A DNA stretch of 64,000 nucleotides from Oscillospiraceae bacterium (GTDB taxonomy: Bacteria; Bacillota; Clostridia; Oscillospirales; Ruminococcaceae). Position numbers and translations under genes: made by a program. The notes beneath the pieces were generated by a model, which was not told the DNA's origin, searched no databases, and was given only the letters and a program-made list of their open reading frames with translations. This document shows, one piece after another, positions 51,744 through 62,113 of the stretch; within the stretch, counting starts at the first letter, position 1; each line of letters begins with the position of its first letter. The stretch spans positions 65,254-129,253 of the forward strand of contig JAJQGT010000018.1 of the NCBI GenBank assembly GCA_021201135.1, read 5' to 3'.

Positions 51744-53342
51744 TTACTTCGTAATTGTCTCCGAACAGTTATAGAAGAGTATCCACTCCTGCTCGGTCAT
51801 GTAGTCGGTGCAGAGTTCATAATCTTCCGTTATGGCGTAGCTTCCGCTGAACACCGAGGCGAAAAGCCAATAAGCGTTGTCCTTCTTGAGGTTTGCGGGG
51901 CTCGGGAGGATGTTGCATTCACTGATTGCAATCGGCTTGTCGGTCGTCAGCTCCATCATGCGGATAAGAGCCGTGACGTGACTCTGGTTGTCCCATGCGC
52001 CGAGGCTGAAATCGTAGACGTCGAGAGAGATTATGTCGCAATATTCGTCCCCGACGTACCATTCAACATCCTGAGCGTTCCATACCCAAATTATGTTGTC
52101 GAGCATGTGGTAGTCGGTGAGCCGGGTGTAGATGAGCTCATAAAGCCATATGTAGGAGTCGAGGTCCTCGCCCCACCAGAACTCGCCGTTTCCGGCTTCG
52201 GGAAGGGGTCGGAAGATAACCGGAATGTCGAGCTCGGCAAGTCTTGAGAACTGCTCGGCGATGAGGTCAATCCCCTCGATAATCGCATAGCATTCCTCGC
52301 TCACGCCGCCCGTTCCGAGAAGCTCCTCTACCTTTTCAAGGCTCATGTGCGCCACGTCGTGGGTTGTCACGGCGTTCGAAAGTGAGAAACCGGATTCCTC
52401 CAAGTAGCAGGAGCCGTTCATAGCCCAGTACCACGAGTAGCCGATGATTCCGCCGTCTTCATAATATTCGATTGCGAGCTCGATGTCGCCGGTGTCGACT
52501 CCCGCCGAGTAACCGGAAAGCTCACCGAGCCTTATCAAAGGGTATTTTCCCGTGACAGCCGCCACGGCATATATTTCGGCATTTGAGCCTTGCGAACACT
52601 GCTGAGCCGTCAGGACGCTCTCGCCATACATCTCGCAGAGATACTTGTAGAGTTCAACTGTAGCCTCTGTTGCTCCCGAATTCGAGAGAACTCCGCTGAC
52701 GCTGTAATCAAGCTCGCTCAGGTCGTCTGTGTTTTCGAGCAGGAAGAAGTCGAGGTCGACTTCGCCCGACAAATCCGAAATTGTGACCGAAGAGGTCTCG
52801 GGAGAAAGATAGATGTTCTCGAACTTGATGGATTCGAAATCCCCCGAACCGGAGGTCGTGAAGGTCCCCCTCGCCAAGCCGTCGACATAGAGAACCCCTT
52901 CTACAGGCTCGTCGGAAGACAGGCAGACGGTGACGTTATAGTGCTGAGCCGACGGGATGTCAAGGACGACCTTAAGGGTGCTGTCGGGCAGAGAAAGTCC
53001 CGTGACATAGCCTGTGCCGGAATAGCCCTCGTGCGAGGACATGACGGCGGTGTAGCCGCCTGTTTCCCCGTCCTCCGCTTCGTAGATAACCGAGCATTCG
53101 GTCGGGTTATAGGCGACTTCGCTTATTTCCGCCTCGGCATGAGTCGGGAGCTCCGTGGGTGCAGTAAGCTCGGTCACCGCTTCCTCAGTCGGAAGGGTTT
53201 CGGTCGTGTCCTCTGTCGCAACGGTCAGCTCCGTGGTGACATCTTCGGTGACAATTTCTTCGGTTTCTTCTGGTGTGCAAGCCGTGAAGGCGGTAAGCAT
53301 CAGCATAAACGCCGTCAGGACTGCGAGTGTTCGCTTGATCAT
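51744..53342 (-). CDS. GH26-family glycoside hydrolase lipoprotein with CBM35-like domain
   Basis: A 532-residue surface lipoprotein (lipobox FTAC, Cys about 21) with a Thr/Glu-rich linker to about residue 70. Next is a CBM35-like carbohydrate-binding domain (YEAEDGETGG to about 210), then a GH26 catalytic domain. The likely acid/base Glu is in RPLPEAGNGEFWWG (usually RPxHExNGxWFWWG) and the nucleophile Glu in IAISECN. GH26 enzymes are mostly beta-mannanases, some xylanases or mixed-linkage glucanases. It starts one base after bioY ends, without its own clear ribosome binding site. Confidence 0.85.
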   Translation of the reverse strand: MIKRTLAVLTAFMLMLTAFTACTPEETEEIVTEDVTTELTVATEDTTETLPTEEAVTELTAPTELPTHAEAEISEVAYNPTECSVIYEAEDGETGGYTAVMSSHEGYSGTGYVTGLSLPDSTLKVVLDIPSAQHYNVTVCLSSDEPVEGVLYVDGLARGTFTTSGSGDFESIKFENIYLSPETSSVTISDLSGEVDLDFFLLENTDDLSELDYSVSGVLSNSGATEATVELYKYLCEMYGESVLTAQQCSQGSNAEIYAVAAVTGKYPLIRLGELSGYSAGVDTGDIELAIEYYEDGGIIGYSWYWAMNGSCYLEESGFSLSNAVTTHDVAHMSLEKVEELLGTGGVSEECYAIIEGIDLIAEQFSRLAELDIPVIFRPLPEAGNGEFWWGEDLDSYIWLYELIYTRLTDYHMLDNIIWVWNAQDVEWYVGDEYCDIISLDVYDFSLGAWDNQSHVTALIRMMELTTDKPIAISECNILPSPANLKKDNAYWLFASVFSGSYAITEDYELCTDYMTEQEWILFYNCSETITK

Positions 53343-53343
53343 T

Positions 53344-53934
53344 TTATTTGGTGGAAGTCCGGTAGCCCGGTATTCGTTTCAGAGCCGGGACAACAGCCGT
53401 CGCAAGCGCAGAAGCCGCGACTATTTTGATGAGGTCAACCCCGAGGAATGGGATGACGCAGTATGTCAATGCAACCGCAAGAGTGTTCCCCGAAACGAAG
53501 CAGTACCAAGCCGTTCCGAAAACATAGAGAACAGCGGTGCCGAGAATCATGCCGACGGGATACTTTGCGACTGCAAGGATGCTCTTAAGGTTGAACTTGC
53601 CGTCCTCCTTCTTATAAGCAACCTGAATCTTGTCGGCAAGAAGACCGACGATGAGTGCCAGAGGGATATAGCCGATTATGTAGCCGCCGGTGGCACCGGC
53701 AATCTTCTGAAGACCGCCCGAATAGTTCGAAAATACCGGAAGACCGATTGCGCCAAGGAGAATATAGATTGAAACTGCGATTGTGCCCCTGTATGCTCCG
53801 AGGGTCGCCGCAGTGAAATAGATTGCGAATGTAGCCAGAGTTATCGGAATGGGACCAATCTGCACGCTCATCGGAGCGAATATGCAGATAATCGCCGCCG
53901 CAACCCCTATAAATGTGATGTCTCTTACTTTCAT
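53344..53934 (-). CDS. bioY: Biotin transporter BioY (ECF S component)
   Basis: A 196-residue membrane protein with six helices and the BioY motifs PIPITLATFAIYF and GLPVFSNYSGGLQKIAGATG; the latter is part of the biotin-binding loop. It delivers biotin through the ECF core encoded at 1324-3863. AGGAAAGGAA precedes the ATG. Downstream it is joined to the GH26 gene with a one-base gap. A consensus promoter is at 53994-54022; no BirA operator was recognised. Confidence 0.95.
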   Translation of the reverse strand: MKVRDITFIGVAAAIICIFAPMSVQIGPIPITLATFAIYFTAATLGAYRGTIAVSIYILLGAIGLPVFSNYSGGLQKIAGATGGYIIGYIPLALIVGLLADKIQVAYKKEDGKFNLKSILAVAKYPVGMILGTAVLYVFGTAWYCFVSGNTLAVALTYCVIPFLGVDLIKIVAASALATAVVPALKRIPGYRTSTK

Positions 53935-53993
53935 GTTAAATTCCTTTCCTGTTTGTGTTAAGTTTCAGACCCCTTTGTAAAGCCCGCACATGA

Positions 53994-54022
53994 ATAATAG
54001 CATTTTTCGGGACGGTTGTCAA
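53994..54022 (-). promoter_or_regulatory. Promoter of bioY-GH26
   Basis: Minus strand TTGACA (54022-54017), 17 bases, TATTAT (53999-53994). Confidence 0.75.
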
Positions 54023-54054
54023 GGTGGAGAAGAACTATGGGGGTGTGCGGATAT

Positions 54055-54092
54055 AAAAACGGCAGAGACTATTCATAAAACAGACTCTGCCG
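54055..54092 (-). terminator. Terminator of the ribosomal protein operon
   Basis: Minus strand stem CGGCAGAGTCTG / TAGTCTCTGCCG (imperfect) followed by TTTTTA, 29 bases after the rplQ stop codon. Confidence 0.88.
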
Positions 54093-54120
54093 GATTCATT
54101 AGTGTACAACTTTTATGCCA

Positions 54121-54459
54121 TCAGACCAACGAAATTATCGCCATCTCTGCTGCGTCGCCGCGGCGGGGACCGGTCTTGATAATTCTGGTGTAGCCGCCGT
54201 TACGGTCGGCATACTTCGGAGCTATCTCGTTAATCAGCTTTCTTGCAACATCTTCCTTGGTGATGTATGCGTAAATCTGTCTCTTCGAGTGAAGGTCTCC
54301 AGCCTTGCCGAGAGTAATCATCTTCTCTGCAACGCTCTGGACTTCCTTAGCTCTGGTTACTGTGGTCTCTATCTTACCGTTTTCAAGCAGATACGTTACC
54401 ATAGCTCTGAGCATTGCCCGTCTCTGGTCAGTGGTTCTGCCCAATTTTCTTGCCGGCAT
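54121..54459 (-). CDS. rplQ: 50S ribosomal protein L17
   Basis: 112 residues: [20 protein letters not shown], the L17 N-terminus, and the [20 protein letters not shown] end block. Lies at the nascent-chain exit of the 50S subunit. Last gene of the operon, 21 bases after rpoA. Confidence 0.98.
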   Translation of the reverse strand: MPARKLGRTTDQRRAMLRAMVTYLLENGKIETTVTRAKEVQSVAEKMITLGKAGDLHSKRQIYAYITKEDVARKLINEIAPKYADRNGGYTRIIKTGPRRGDAAEMAIISLV

Positions 54460-54480
54460 TGAATTTCACTCCTTACTTTG

Positions 54481-55443
54481 TTATTCCTCGTTGTTGCTTG
54501 AGTTCATTTCGACGCCGAGTGAAGCGAGCCTTGTCTTGACTTCCTCAAACGACTTCTTACCGAGGTTTCTGACTTTCATCATTTCTTCCTCAGTCTTCTC
54601 AGCCAGATCGCTGACAGTGTTGATTCCTGCCCTCTTAAGGCAGTTGAATGAACGTACCGACAAGTCAAGTTCCTCAATGGTCATCTCAAGAACCTTGTCC
54701 TTTGTCTTGTTTTCCTTCTCTGTCATTATCTCGTCAACAATAGTCTCTTCCGAGAGGTTGACAAACAGATTCAGATGCTCGTTGAGGAGTTTGGCTGCCA
54801 TGGAAACGGCTTCCTTTGCGGAAATAACGCCGTCCGTCCACACCTCTAATGTGAGCTTATCAAAGTCGGTTATCTGTCCTACACGGGTGTTCTCAACGCT
54901 GTAGTTGACCTTGAGAACGGGGGTGTAAATACTGTCTACTGCGATTACGCCTATGGGGGCGTTGACCATATAGGTCTTGTTCTTTTCGGCTGAAACGTAG
55001 CCTCTGCCTCTGTCGAGAGTTATCTCCATATACAGCTTGGCGCCCTCGCCAAGAGTTGCGATGTGCATGTCGGGAACAAGTATCTCAACCTCGGAATCGG
55101 TCTTGATGTCGCCCGCAGTTACTTCGCGTTCGCCCTCGGCTTCAACGTAAACGGTTTTCGGACCGTCGCAGTAAAGCTTGGCTGTAAGTCCCTTCAAGTT
55201 AAGGATAATCTCTGCGACATCCTCCTTGACTCCGGGGACGGTGGAGAATTCGTGCTGTACACCGTCAATCTTGACACTGGTGACGGCGACGCCGGGAAGC
55301 GATGAAAGCAATACACGTCTAAGACTGTTGCCGATAGTCGTACCATAGCCACGCTCCAACGGTTCAAGGACAAACTTGCCATAGGTGCCGTTAGACTTAA
55401 GATCGACTATATTTATATCCGGCTTCTCGATTTTTTCTAGCAT
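54481..55443 (-). CDS. rpoA: DNA-directed RNA polymerase subunit alpha
   Basis: 320 residues: N-terminal assembly domain ([20 protein letters not shown]) and C-terminal domain that binds UP elements and activators ([37 protein letters not shown]). ATG 55443 is chosen because GGAGG lies just before it; the alternative ATG at 55455 contains that site. A gap with two hairpins separates it from rpsD. Confidence 0.98.
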   Translation of the reverse strand: MLEKIEKPDINIVDLKSNGTYGKFVLEPLERGYGTTIGNSLRRVLLSSLPGVAVTSVKIDGVQHEFSTVPGVKEDVAEIILNLKGLTAKLYCDGPKTVYVEAEGEREVTAGDIKTDSEVEILVPDMHIATLGEGAKLYMEITLDRGRGYVSAEKNKTYMVNAPIGVIAVDSIYTPVLKVNYSVENTRVGQITDFDKLTLEVWTDGVISAKEAVSMAAKLLNEHLNLFVNLSEETIVDEIMTEKENKTKDKVLEMTIEELDLSVRSFNCLKRAGINTVSDLAEKTEEEMMKVRNLGKKSFEEVKTRLASLGVEMNSSNNEE

Positions 55444-55466
55444 TTTAGCCTCCATTTACTATCGGT

Positions 55467-55548
55467 GATTTCATCCACAAGATGAAATCTGTTGCCCTCC
55501 CGCTGATACTGCTCCCATGCGAACTGTTGCTTTCCGCAACAAATTCGC
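55467..55548 (-). other. Two hairpins in the rpsD-rpoA gap
   Basis: 55467-55489 forms GATTTCATC-CACAA-GATGAAATC; 55519-55548 forms GCGAACTGTTGC / GCAACAAATTCGC with a short loop. No T run follows on the minus strand. They could be RNA-processing or pausing sites that set rpoA level apart from the ribosomal proteins. Confidence 0.55.
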
Positions 55549-55589
55549 ACCGGCAGAACAGGGTTATCCAATGAATAATCTCGAACCGA

Positions 55590-56186
55590 TTATTTGGAGT
55601 ACAACTCGACAATCATATGCTCCTCAACCTCATAGTCGAGATCGTCCTTGACGGGAACTCTGACTACTGTAGCGCTGAGGTTTTCCTTGTCCTTGTCAAG
55701 CCATGAGGGAACAAGTCTCTTGTCGGTATCCTCGACGATTTCCTTGAACTTTTCGCTCTTCTTGGAGTTCTCTCTCAAGGAAATAACGTCGCCGACCTTG
55801 ACTCTGTATGAAGGAATGTCGACTCTTGAGCCATTTACGTTGAAATGACCGTGAGAAACGAGCTGTCTTGCCTCGCGTCTGGTGGTTGCAAGACCCATTC
55901 TGAAGACGACATTGTCAAGTCTCTCTTCGAGGAGGGTGATAAGGTTAGCACCTGCCTGACCTTCCATCTTCTCAGCTCTTTCATAGATATGTCTGAACTG
56001 CTTTTCAAGAACGCCATAGATAAACTTGAGCTTCTGCTTTTCCTTTAACTGCTTGGCGTATTCCGATTCTTTCTTTCTTACGTTGGCTTTGGGGTTGCGC
56101 TTTGTTTCCTTGCCGACACCCATAACCATCGGGCTGATTCCGAGAGCTGCACACTTTTTGAGTATAGGCTCCTTATTTACTGCCAT
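55590..56186 (-). CDS. rpsD: 30S ribosomal protein S4
   Basis: 198 residues with the S4 RNA-binding domain (RLDNVVFRMGLATTRREARQ, LVSHGHFNVNG). Primary 16S rRNA binder in 30S assembly. The N-terminus has a single Cys, so it is the zinc-free form. 88 bases after rpsK. Confidence 0.98.
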   Translation of the reverse strand: MAVNKEPILKKCAALGISPMVMGVGKETKRNPKANVRKKESEYAKQLKEKQKLKFIYGVLEKQFRHIYERAEKMEGQAGANLITLLEERLDNVVFRMGLATTRREARQLVSHGHFNVNGSRVDIPSYRVKVGDVISLRENSKKSEKFKEIVEDTDKRLVPSWLDKDKENLSATVVRVPVKDDLDYEVEEHMIVELYSK

Positions 56187-56274
56187 AATTAAATCCTCCG
56201 TTTTTAAATAATATCGAGTTCAATACCCGACTCCGAGTCAACTTTGGTAAACTCGGCTCCCAACTTTGCGTCAA

Positions 56275-56682
56275 CTAAACGCGACGACGTTTGGGAGGAC
56301 GGCATCCGTTGTGAGGAATGGGGGTAACATCCTTGATAAGTCTTACCTCGAGATCCTCTGCCTGCAAAGCACGGATTGCTGCTTCTCTTCCCTGTCCGGG
56401 ACCCTTTACATAAACCTCAACGGTCTTAAGACCATGCTCCTTGGCTGCTCTTGCTGCTGTCTCTGCGGCGGTCTGAGCAGCGAACGGTGTAGACTTCTTG
56501 GAGCCTCTGAAGCCGAGTCCTCCGGCGGAAGCCCATGAAATCGCATTGCCCTGCATATCGGTGATGGTTACGATGGTGTTGTTGAATGTGGACTGGATAT
56601 GAACCTGTCCCTGTTCGATGTTCTTTCTTTCTCTGCGGCGACGAATAACCGTCTTCTTGCCGCTTGCCTGTTTCTGAGCCAT
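56275..56682 (-). CDS. rpsK: 30S ribosomal protein S11
   Basis: 135 residues ending in the S11 hallmark [19 protein letters not shown]. Platform protein of the 30S subunit. 13 bases after rpsM. Confidence 0.98.
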   Translation of the reverse strand: MAQKQASGKKTVIRRRRERKNIEQGQVHIQSTFNNTIVTITDMQGNAISWASAGGLGFRGSKKSTPFAAQTAAETAARAAKEHGLKTVEVYVKGPGQGREAAIRALQAEDLEVRLIKDVTPIPHNGCRPPKRRRV

Positions 56683-56695
56683 GTTCTATCCCTCC

Positions 56696-57064
56696 TTACT
56701 TCTTCTTGTTGGCGACTGTCTTAACGGGACCCTTGCGGGTTCTTGCGTTGGTCTTGGTTCTCTGACCTCTTACGGGGAGACCCTTGCGATGACGGGTTCC
56801 TCTGTAGCAACCGACTTCGATAAGTCTCTTAATGTTGAGCTGAACTTCTCTGCGCTTGTCGCCCTCAACAATGAGATGCTTGTCGATGTACTCACGGATT
56901 TTTGTGACATCGTCTTCGGACATATCCTTGACTCTGACATCCGGGTCTACGCCGGTTTCCTTGCAGATTTTTGTCGCGGTGGGCTGACCGATTCCGTAGA
57001 TATAGGTGAGTGCAACCTCAATTCTTTTATCTCTCGGAAGGTCTATACTTGCTATACGAGCCAT
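56696..57064 (-). CDS. rpsM: 30S ribosomal protein S13
   Basis: 122 residues: [20 protein letters not shown] and the basic tail [19 protein letters not shown]. Contacts the P-site tRNA and the 50S bridge. Follows rpmJ by 28 bases. Confidence 0.98.
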   Translation of the reverse strand: MARIASIDLPRDKRIEVALTYIYGIGQPTATKICKETGVDPDVRVKDMSEDDVTKIREYIDKHLIVEGDKRREVQLNIKRLIEVGCYRGTRHRKGLPVRGQRTKTNARTRKGPVKTVANKKK

Positions 57065-57092
57065 ATTTTAGTGGCACCTCCATTAACGATTC

Positions 57093-57218
<126 letters not shown>

Positions 57219-57283
57219 TCAAAAACTGTAAACTGACTGCGGATTGCTCTTCGCAATCGCCACCTGTTTACTGGTGTTCTTTA

Positions 57284-57502
57284 CTATTTCGAGCGCCATG
57301 TAATCCGACCCTTGGTCAGATCATACGGCGACATCTCGACCGTCACACGGTCACCCGGGACTATTCTTATGTGGTTAAGTCCCAGCTTACCGGAGACATA
57401 GGCGAGAATCTTGTGCCCGTTTGCAAGCTCAACCTGAAACTTTGCTCCCGGCAAAGCCTCCAGAACGGTGCCTTCAAGTTCAATTACATCTTCCTTGGAC
57501 AA
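57284..57502 (-). CDS. infA: Translation initiation factor IF-1
   Basis: 72 residues, one S1/OB domain: [20 protein letters not shown] and [20 protein letters not shown]. Binds the 30S A site during initiation. Spaced 77 bases before rpmJ. Confidence 0.98.
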   Translation of the reverse strand: MSKEDVIELEGTVLEALPGAKFQVELANGHKILAYVSGKLGLNHIRIVPGDRVTVEMSPYDLTKGRITWRSK

Positions 57503-57518
57503 TAAAATTCCTCATTTC

Positions 57519-57791
57519 TTATTCTCGTCCGGTCGTAACGGGTTCTCCATCAGCTTCGGGTTCAAGCTCACGAAGAAGCCTTTTAAGCTTTTTATCTGTC
57601 ATGCCGGATAGCGAAATCACTTGGTTGGTCGGTGAAATGTGTCTTACGTTCTTTCGCTTGGGACTTGAGAGCTTTCGCTCCTTGCCGTCGGCGATTGTAA
57701 CGAAGCGGTCGGTAACGTCTACAGCAACGAAGTAGCCGCCCCGATCTCGACCTGCCGTGGATTTTACCACCGAGCCTTTGACGACGTTCAC
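57519..57791 (-). CDS. KOW domain RNA-binding protein (L14e-like)
   Basis: A 90-residue protein with an N-terminal KOW motif (VVKGSVVKSTAGRDRGGYFV) and ADGKERKLSSPKRKNVRHI, as in the small L14e/YlxQ-like KOW proteins encoded between map and infA in many Bacillota. The exact ribosomal role is not known to me. 10 bases after map. Confidence 0.88.
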   Translation of the reverse strand: MNVVKGSVVKSTAGRDRGGYFVAVDVTDRFVTIADGKERKLSSPKRKNVRHISPTNQVISLSGMTDKKLKRLLRELEPEADGEPVTTGRE

Positions 57792-57801
57792 GGGTTCCCT
57801 C

Positions 57802-58554
57802 CTATTCGCGCGCCGTGAGAATTACGGCACCGTCGGGAGTTATCGCTATTGTATGTTCGAAGTGGGCGGCGGCTTTGCCGTCACGGGTTTTGACCGTCCA
57901 GCCGTCTCCGAGGACCTTTATAGCGGGGCTTCCGAGGGTTATCATCGGTTCAATCGCGATGACCATTCCGCTCATCAGCCGGACGCCGTGACCGGCACGT
58001 CCGAAATTCGGAACCTCCGGCTCCTCATGGAGATTGCTCCCCACTCCGTGACCGACGTATTCTCTGACTACTCCGTAGCCCCGGGACTCGTTATACTCCT
58101 GAATGGCGGCTGAAATGTCCCCGAGTCTTACGCCCGGCTTTGCCATCGAGATGGCAAGCTTGAGGCTTTCCTCGGTTGCGTCCAAGAGACCTTGGACGGC
58201 GGGATCAATCTCTCCTACCTTAAAAGTATACGCGCTGTCGCCGTGAAATCCGTCGATATATGCGCCCACATCAACGGAAACTATGTCTCCGTTATGGATA
58301 ACTTCCTTTGACGAGGGTATTCCGTGGATAACGGTGTCGTTCACCGATATGCACGCCGAGGCGGGAAATCCGCCATACCCCAAAAACGAGGGTTTTGCGC
58401 CGCGGGAGGTGATATAGGAGTGAACCACCTTGTCGAGCTCCTTCGTTGTCATTCCGGCATGAAGGGCTTTTCCTGCGGCAACGAGTGCGCCGCCGGTTAT
58501 CTCTCCCGCTTTACGCATTTTCAGAAGATCTTTAGAGGACTTGATGTTTATCAC
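57802..58554 (-). CDS. map: Methionine aminopeptidase, type I
   Basis: 250 residues. Removes the N-terminal Met from nascent proteins. Metal-binding residues are visible in VSVDVGAYIDGFHGDSA (two Asp), the HGVGSNLHEEPEVPNFG block (His) and VIAIEPMI (Glu). The N-terminal zinc-finger extension is absent. Three bases after adk. Confidence 0.98.
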   Translation of the reverse strand: MINIKSSKDLLKMRKAGEITGGALVAAGKALHAGMTTKELDKVVHSYITSRGAKPSFLGYGGFPASACISVNDTVIHGIPSSKEVIHNGDIVSVDVGAYIDGFHGDSAYTFKVGEIDPAVQGLLDATEESLKLAISMAKPGVRLGDISAAIQEYNESRGYGVVREYVGHGVGSNLHEEPEVPNFGRAGHGVRLMSGMVIAIEPMITLGSPAIKVLGDGWTVKTRDGKAAAHFEHTIAITPDGAVILTARE

Positions 58555-58557
58555 GTC

Positions 58558-59190
58558 TTAAGCCTCTAAAGCTTCGAGTGTAAGCTTTGTAGTGTCGGCT
58601 ACCTCTTCCTGACCTTCAACGGTTACGAGCTTGCCCTTCGCCGCATAATAGTCCTTGAGAGGTGCCGTTTTCTCATGATAGACTTTAAGTCTGTCAAGAA
58701 CGGTAGCGGGTTCATCGTCCTTACGGATGACCACCTTGCCGCCGCAGGCGTCGCATACGCCCTCCACCTTGGTCGGCTTATAGTCTACATGATAGGAGTT
58801 GCCGCATTTTTCGCAGACACGACGTCCCGAAAGTCTTGCAACTATCTTCTCATCGGGAACGTAAATCTCGATAACCTTGTCGATATTAACGCCCATGGTT
58901 TCGAGTGCCTCCGCCTGAGGAACTGTACGGGGGAAGCCGTCAAGGATGAAGCCGTTCTTGCAATCGTCCTGAAGAATTCTCTCCTTGAGGATAGCGATTA
59001 TGGTCTCATTGGGGACGAGGTCGCCTCTGTCCATATAGCTCTTGGCTGAAAGACCCGCTTCTGTGCCGTTGGCAACAGCTTCTCTTAACATATTGCCTGT
59101 CGAGATAGCCGGGATGCCCTTGGTCTTGCAGATGACTTCCGCCTGAGTGCCCTTACCGGCACCGGGTGCGCCGAGCAAAATGATATTCAT
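58558..59190 (-). CDS. adk: Adenylate kinase (zinc-lid form)
   Basis: 210 residues. Interconverts ATP + AMP and 2 ADP. P-loop [12 protein letters not shown]; the LID carries four Cys ([16 protein letters not shown]) for zinc, as in Gram-positive enzymes. Start 59190 follows AAGGAG; the frame runs upstream to 59271 through a hairpin region and is not coding there. Confidence 0.98.
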   Translation of the reverse strand: MNIILLGAPGAGKGTQAEVICKTKGIPAISTGNMLREAVANGTEAGLSAKSYMDRGDLVPNETIIAILKERILQDDCKNGFILDGFPRTVPQAEALETMGVNIDKVIEIYVPDEKIVARLSGRRVCEKCGNSYHVDYKPTKVEGVCDACGGKVVIRKDDEPATVLDRLKVYHEKTAPLKDYYAAKGKLVTVEGQEEVADTTKLTLEALEA

Positions 59191-59238
59191 GTGGTATCTC
59201 CTTTCTATGTTGTGAAAGCACCCATTGGATGCTCTGCC

Positions 59239-59262
59239 GACGTTGTGCATAAGCACAACGTC
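59239..59262. other. Perfect hairpin between secY and adk
   Basis: GACGTTGTGC-ATAA-GCACAACGTC, a 10-base stem with a 4-base loop, with further pairing TGC/GCA outside. No T run, so it is more likely a processing or stability element than a terminator. Confidence 0.6.
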
Positions 59263-59272
59263 TGCAATCATT

Positions 59273-60568
59273 TTAGTCCAAGAATCCCTTGTAGTGACGC
59301 ATCATAAGCTGAGATTCGAGCTGACGGACCGTCTCAAGAGCAACACTTACAACGATGAGGATTGAAGTACCGCCGAGAGCCAGGTTCGAAATGCCTGTAA
59401 TCTGAGCAAAGATGATCGGGAAGATAGCAACAACGCCGAGGAACAGTGCGCCGACGAAGGTCAGCTTGTGAACAATACGGGTGATGTAATCACTTGTCGG
59501 CTTGCCGGGACGGATGCCCGGGATGCCGCCGTTGTTCTGGCGAAGGTTGTTTGCAATCTCAACGGGATCATACTGCATCGAAATGTAGAAGTAGCTGAAC
59601 AGAATGATGAGGATGAAGTAGAGTGTTGCGTATACAGGATGAGTCGTGCTGAAGCAGTTGTAGATTGTGTACCAGACAGTACCCTGAGTGGGCTCGCCGG
59701 TGAACATTGCGATAGTCTGCGGGATGGACATGAAGCTCATCGCGAAGATAATCGGCAAAACGCCTGCCATTGATACCTTGATGGGAAGGTAGGTCGACTG
59801 ACCGCCGTAAACCTTTCTTCCTACAACGCGCTTTGCATACTGAATCGGAACTCTTCTCTCCGCATTGTCCATGAATACGATGAACGCAATCATCAGAATG
59901 AAGATTATGATGATAATCGGGATGAGGATGATATACCCGGCAGAACCCGTGTTTGCGAGTGTTGCGAAGATGTTACCGAACGACTGCGGGAGCTCTGCAA
60001 CGATACCGGCAAAGATGAGCATTGACATGCCGTTGCCGATTCCGTTCTTGTCGATGAGCGAACCGAGCCAGATAGTAAGCATAGCACCTGCGGTGAAGCA
60101 CGCTATGATGATGATTTCGGAAAGAACCTTTGAGAAGCCTGTGGTATAGGTCAGAGCTCCTGCGTTCTTAAGAGTCAGGTAGTAAGCCCATGACTGGAAG
60201 AGTGCGATTACGAGAGCCAGAACCTTGGTAATCATACCGAGCTTCTTTCTGCCCTCTTCGCCTTCCTTTGCGAGTCTTTCGAGTGCGGGAATCGCAAAGG
60301 TCAGAAGCTGCATGATGATCTGTGCATTGATGTACGGTGAAACCGACAAGCACAGAAGTGTTGCTCTTGAGAAGGTGCCGCCGGAGAGAGTGTTGAGGTA
60401 GCTGAACAGGTTGTTTGAGCCCTCAATCATTTCCGCTATAGCGGCTGAATCGAGAAACGGAACGGGGATATATCCGCCGAGTCTGTAGATGATGAAGATA
60501 AGGAAAGTGTAGAGAAGCTTCTTTCTTATCTCCGGAACCTTCCAAGCGTTCTTAAGAGTCTGAAACAC
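59273..60568 (-). CDS. secY: Protein translocase subunit SecY
   Basis: 431 residues, ten membrane helices. The channel of the Sec machinery. Visible family blocks: [57 protein letters not shown], and [16 protein letters not shown]. Starts directly after rplO. Confidence 0.98.
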   Translation of the reverse strand: MFQTLKNAWKVPEIRKKLLYTFLIFIIYRLGGYIPVPFLDSAAIAEMIEGSNNLFSYLNTLSGGTFSRATLLCLSVSPYINAQIIMQLLTFAIPALERLAKEGEEGRKKLGMITKVLALVIALFQSWAYYLTLKNAGALTYTTGFSKVLSEIIIIACFTAGAMLTIWLGSLIDKNGIGNGMSMLIFAGIVAELPQSFGNIFATLANTGSAGYIILIPIIIIIFILMIAFIVFMDNAERRVPIQYAKRVVGRKVYGGQSTYLPIKVSMAGVLPIIFAMSFMSIPQTIAMFTGEPTQGTVWYTIYNCFSTTHPVYATLYFILIILFSYFYISMQYDPVEIANNLRQNNGGIPGIRPGKPTSDYITRIVHKLTFVGALFLGVVAIFPIIFAQITGISNLALGGTSILIVVSVALETVRQLESQLMMRHYKGFLD

Positions 60569-61009
60569 TTAGATCACCTCTGCCTCTCCGCCTGCCTTCT
60601 CGATCTTCTCCTTAGCTGAAGCGGAGTAAGCGGCTGCCTTTACGGTAAGCTTCTTGGTGAGCTCGCCGTTGCCCAGTACCTTGATTCCGTTGCCCTCATT
60701 CTTGACAATACCGGCAGCGATAAGAAGCTCTGTATCGACGACAGTTCCGTCGACAAACTTTTCGAGATCGGAGACGTTGATTGCCGTATACTTAGCTGCA
60801 AATATGTTGTTGAAGCCCCTCTTCGGGATTCTTCTTGCGAGTCTGGTCTGTCCGCCTTCGAAGCCCGGTCTTACACCGCCGCCCGAACGAGCATTCTGAC
60901 CCTTGTGTCCCTTTCCTGCTGTTTTTCCCTGTCCGGAGCCATGTCCTCTTCCGATTCTCTTGACATCCTTTACGGAACCCTCAGCAGGTGCTAAATCGTG
61001 CAATTTCAA
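60569..61009 (-). CDS. rplO: 50S ribosomal protein L15
   Basis: 146 residues: [20 protein letters not shown], then the Gly-rich [20 protein letters not shown]. Its stop codon abuts the secY start. Confidence 0.98.
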   Translation of the reverse strand: MKLHDLAPAEGSVKDVKRIGRGHGSGQGKTAGKGHKGQNARSGGGVRPGFEGGQTRLARRIPKRGFNNIFAAKYTAINVSDLEKFVDGTVVDTELLIAAGIVKNEGNGIKVLGNGELTKKLTVKAAAYSASAKEKIEKAGGEAEVI

Positions 61010-61031
61010 TTTATTCGCACCTCCTTAATTC

Positions 61032-61208
61032 TTATGCTTCGGTAACTTTGATAAGGTGAACGATCTTATTTATTTTACCTTGCGTCTGTGCGTTATCCGG
61101 TTGAATGGTAACGTCACCGATTTTTCTAAGACCTAAGGAGTTTGCAGTTGCGATCTGATCCTTGAGTCTGCCGTTGAGACTTTTTACAAGCTCAATTTTT
61201 ACTGACAT
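61032..61208 (-). CDS. rpmD: 50S ribosomal protein L30
   Basis: 58 residues: MSVKIELVKSLNGRLKDQIA and INKIVHLIKVTEA. ATG 61208 gives correct spacing to GAGGAGG; ATG 61214 is too close to it. Confidence 0.97.
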   Translation of the reverse strand: MSVKIELVKSLNGRLKDQIATANSLGLRKIGDVTIQPDNAQTQGKINKIVHLIKVTEA

Positions 61209-61221
61209 GATCATTTCCTCC

Positions 61222-61719
61222 TCAGATTATTTCCTTGACGGTCTTGCCTCTCTTGGCTGCCATTTCTTCGGCAGACTTGAGCTCGGCAAGTCCTGCAAAT
61301 GTTGCTCTGACGACGTTGCAGGGATTGTTGGACTTAAGAGACTTGGTTCTTATATCCTTGATGCCTGCAGCCTCGATTACGGAACGAACGGGACCTCCGG
61401 CGATAACTCCGGTACCTTCGGCGGCGGGTCTCATCAAGACTCTGCCAGCGCCGTAAACACCGACTACCTCGTGAGGAATTGTTGTTCCCTTAAGTGATAC
61501 TTTTATCAGATTCTTCTTCGCATCAGCGATTCCTTTTCTGATAGCGTCGGTAACTTCTCCCGACTTTCCGATACCGTAGCCGACTGTGCCGTTGCCGTCA
61601 CCTACAACGATGAGCGCGGAGAACTTCATGATACGTCCGCCCTTGACCGTCTTGGATACACGGTTGATAGCTACAACCTTCTCGGTAAGCTCCATTTGAG
61701 AAGCGTCTATAATAGCCAA
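61222..61719 (-). CDS. rpsE: 30S ribosomal protein S5
   Basis: 165 residues: [20 protein letters not shown] and VMRPA-type block [20 protein letters not shown]. Involved in decoding accuracy. 13 bases before rpmD. Confidence 0.98.
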   Translation of the reverse strand: MAIIDASQMELTEKVVAINRVSKTVKGGRIMKFSALIVVGDGNGTVGYGIGKSGEVTDAIRKGIADAKKNLIKVSLKGTTIPHEVVGVYGAGRVLMRPAAEGTGVIAGGPVRSVIEAAGIKDIRTKSLKSNNPCNVVRATFAGLAELKSAEEMAAKRGKTVKEII

Positions 61720-61735
61720 AATACGTTACCTCCTC

Positions 61736-62095
61736 TCAGAATTTGAGTCCGTCCTCACGGGCACCCTCTGCCAAAGCCGCGATACGTCCGTGATAGAGAT
61801 AGCCGCCTCTGTCGAATACGACTTCCTCTATGCCGTTTGCCTTGCACTTCTCGGCAATCGCTTCGCCGACCTTCTTGGCACCTTCGACGTTTCCGCCGTT
61901 AGCTCCGAAGCCCTTTTCCATGCTTGAAGCGGCGCAGAGAGTTGTTCCGGTGACGTCATCAATCACCTGAGCGTAAATGTGCTTCGCTGAGCGGAAGACA
62001 TTGAGTCTCGGGCAGGAAGCGGTACCGCTGACCTTGGCGCGGACTCTTGCGTGCCTCTTGGCTCTTGACTTAGCTCTGTCTATTGTCTTTACCAT
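61736..62095 (-). CDS. rplR: 50S ribosomal protein L18
   Basis: 119 residues ending [20 protein letters not shown], the L18 hallmark. Binds 5S rRNA with L5. Confidence 0.98.
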   Translation of the reverse strand: MVKTIDRAKSRAKRHARVRAKVSGTASCPRLNVFRSAKHIYAQVIDDVTGTTLCAASSMEKGFGANGGNVEGAKKVGEAIAEKCKANGIEEVVFDRGGYLYHGRIAALAEGAREDGLKF

Positions 62096-62113
62096 AGATT
62101 CTTACTCCCTTAT

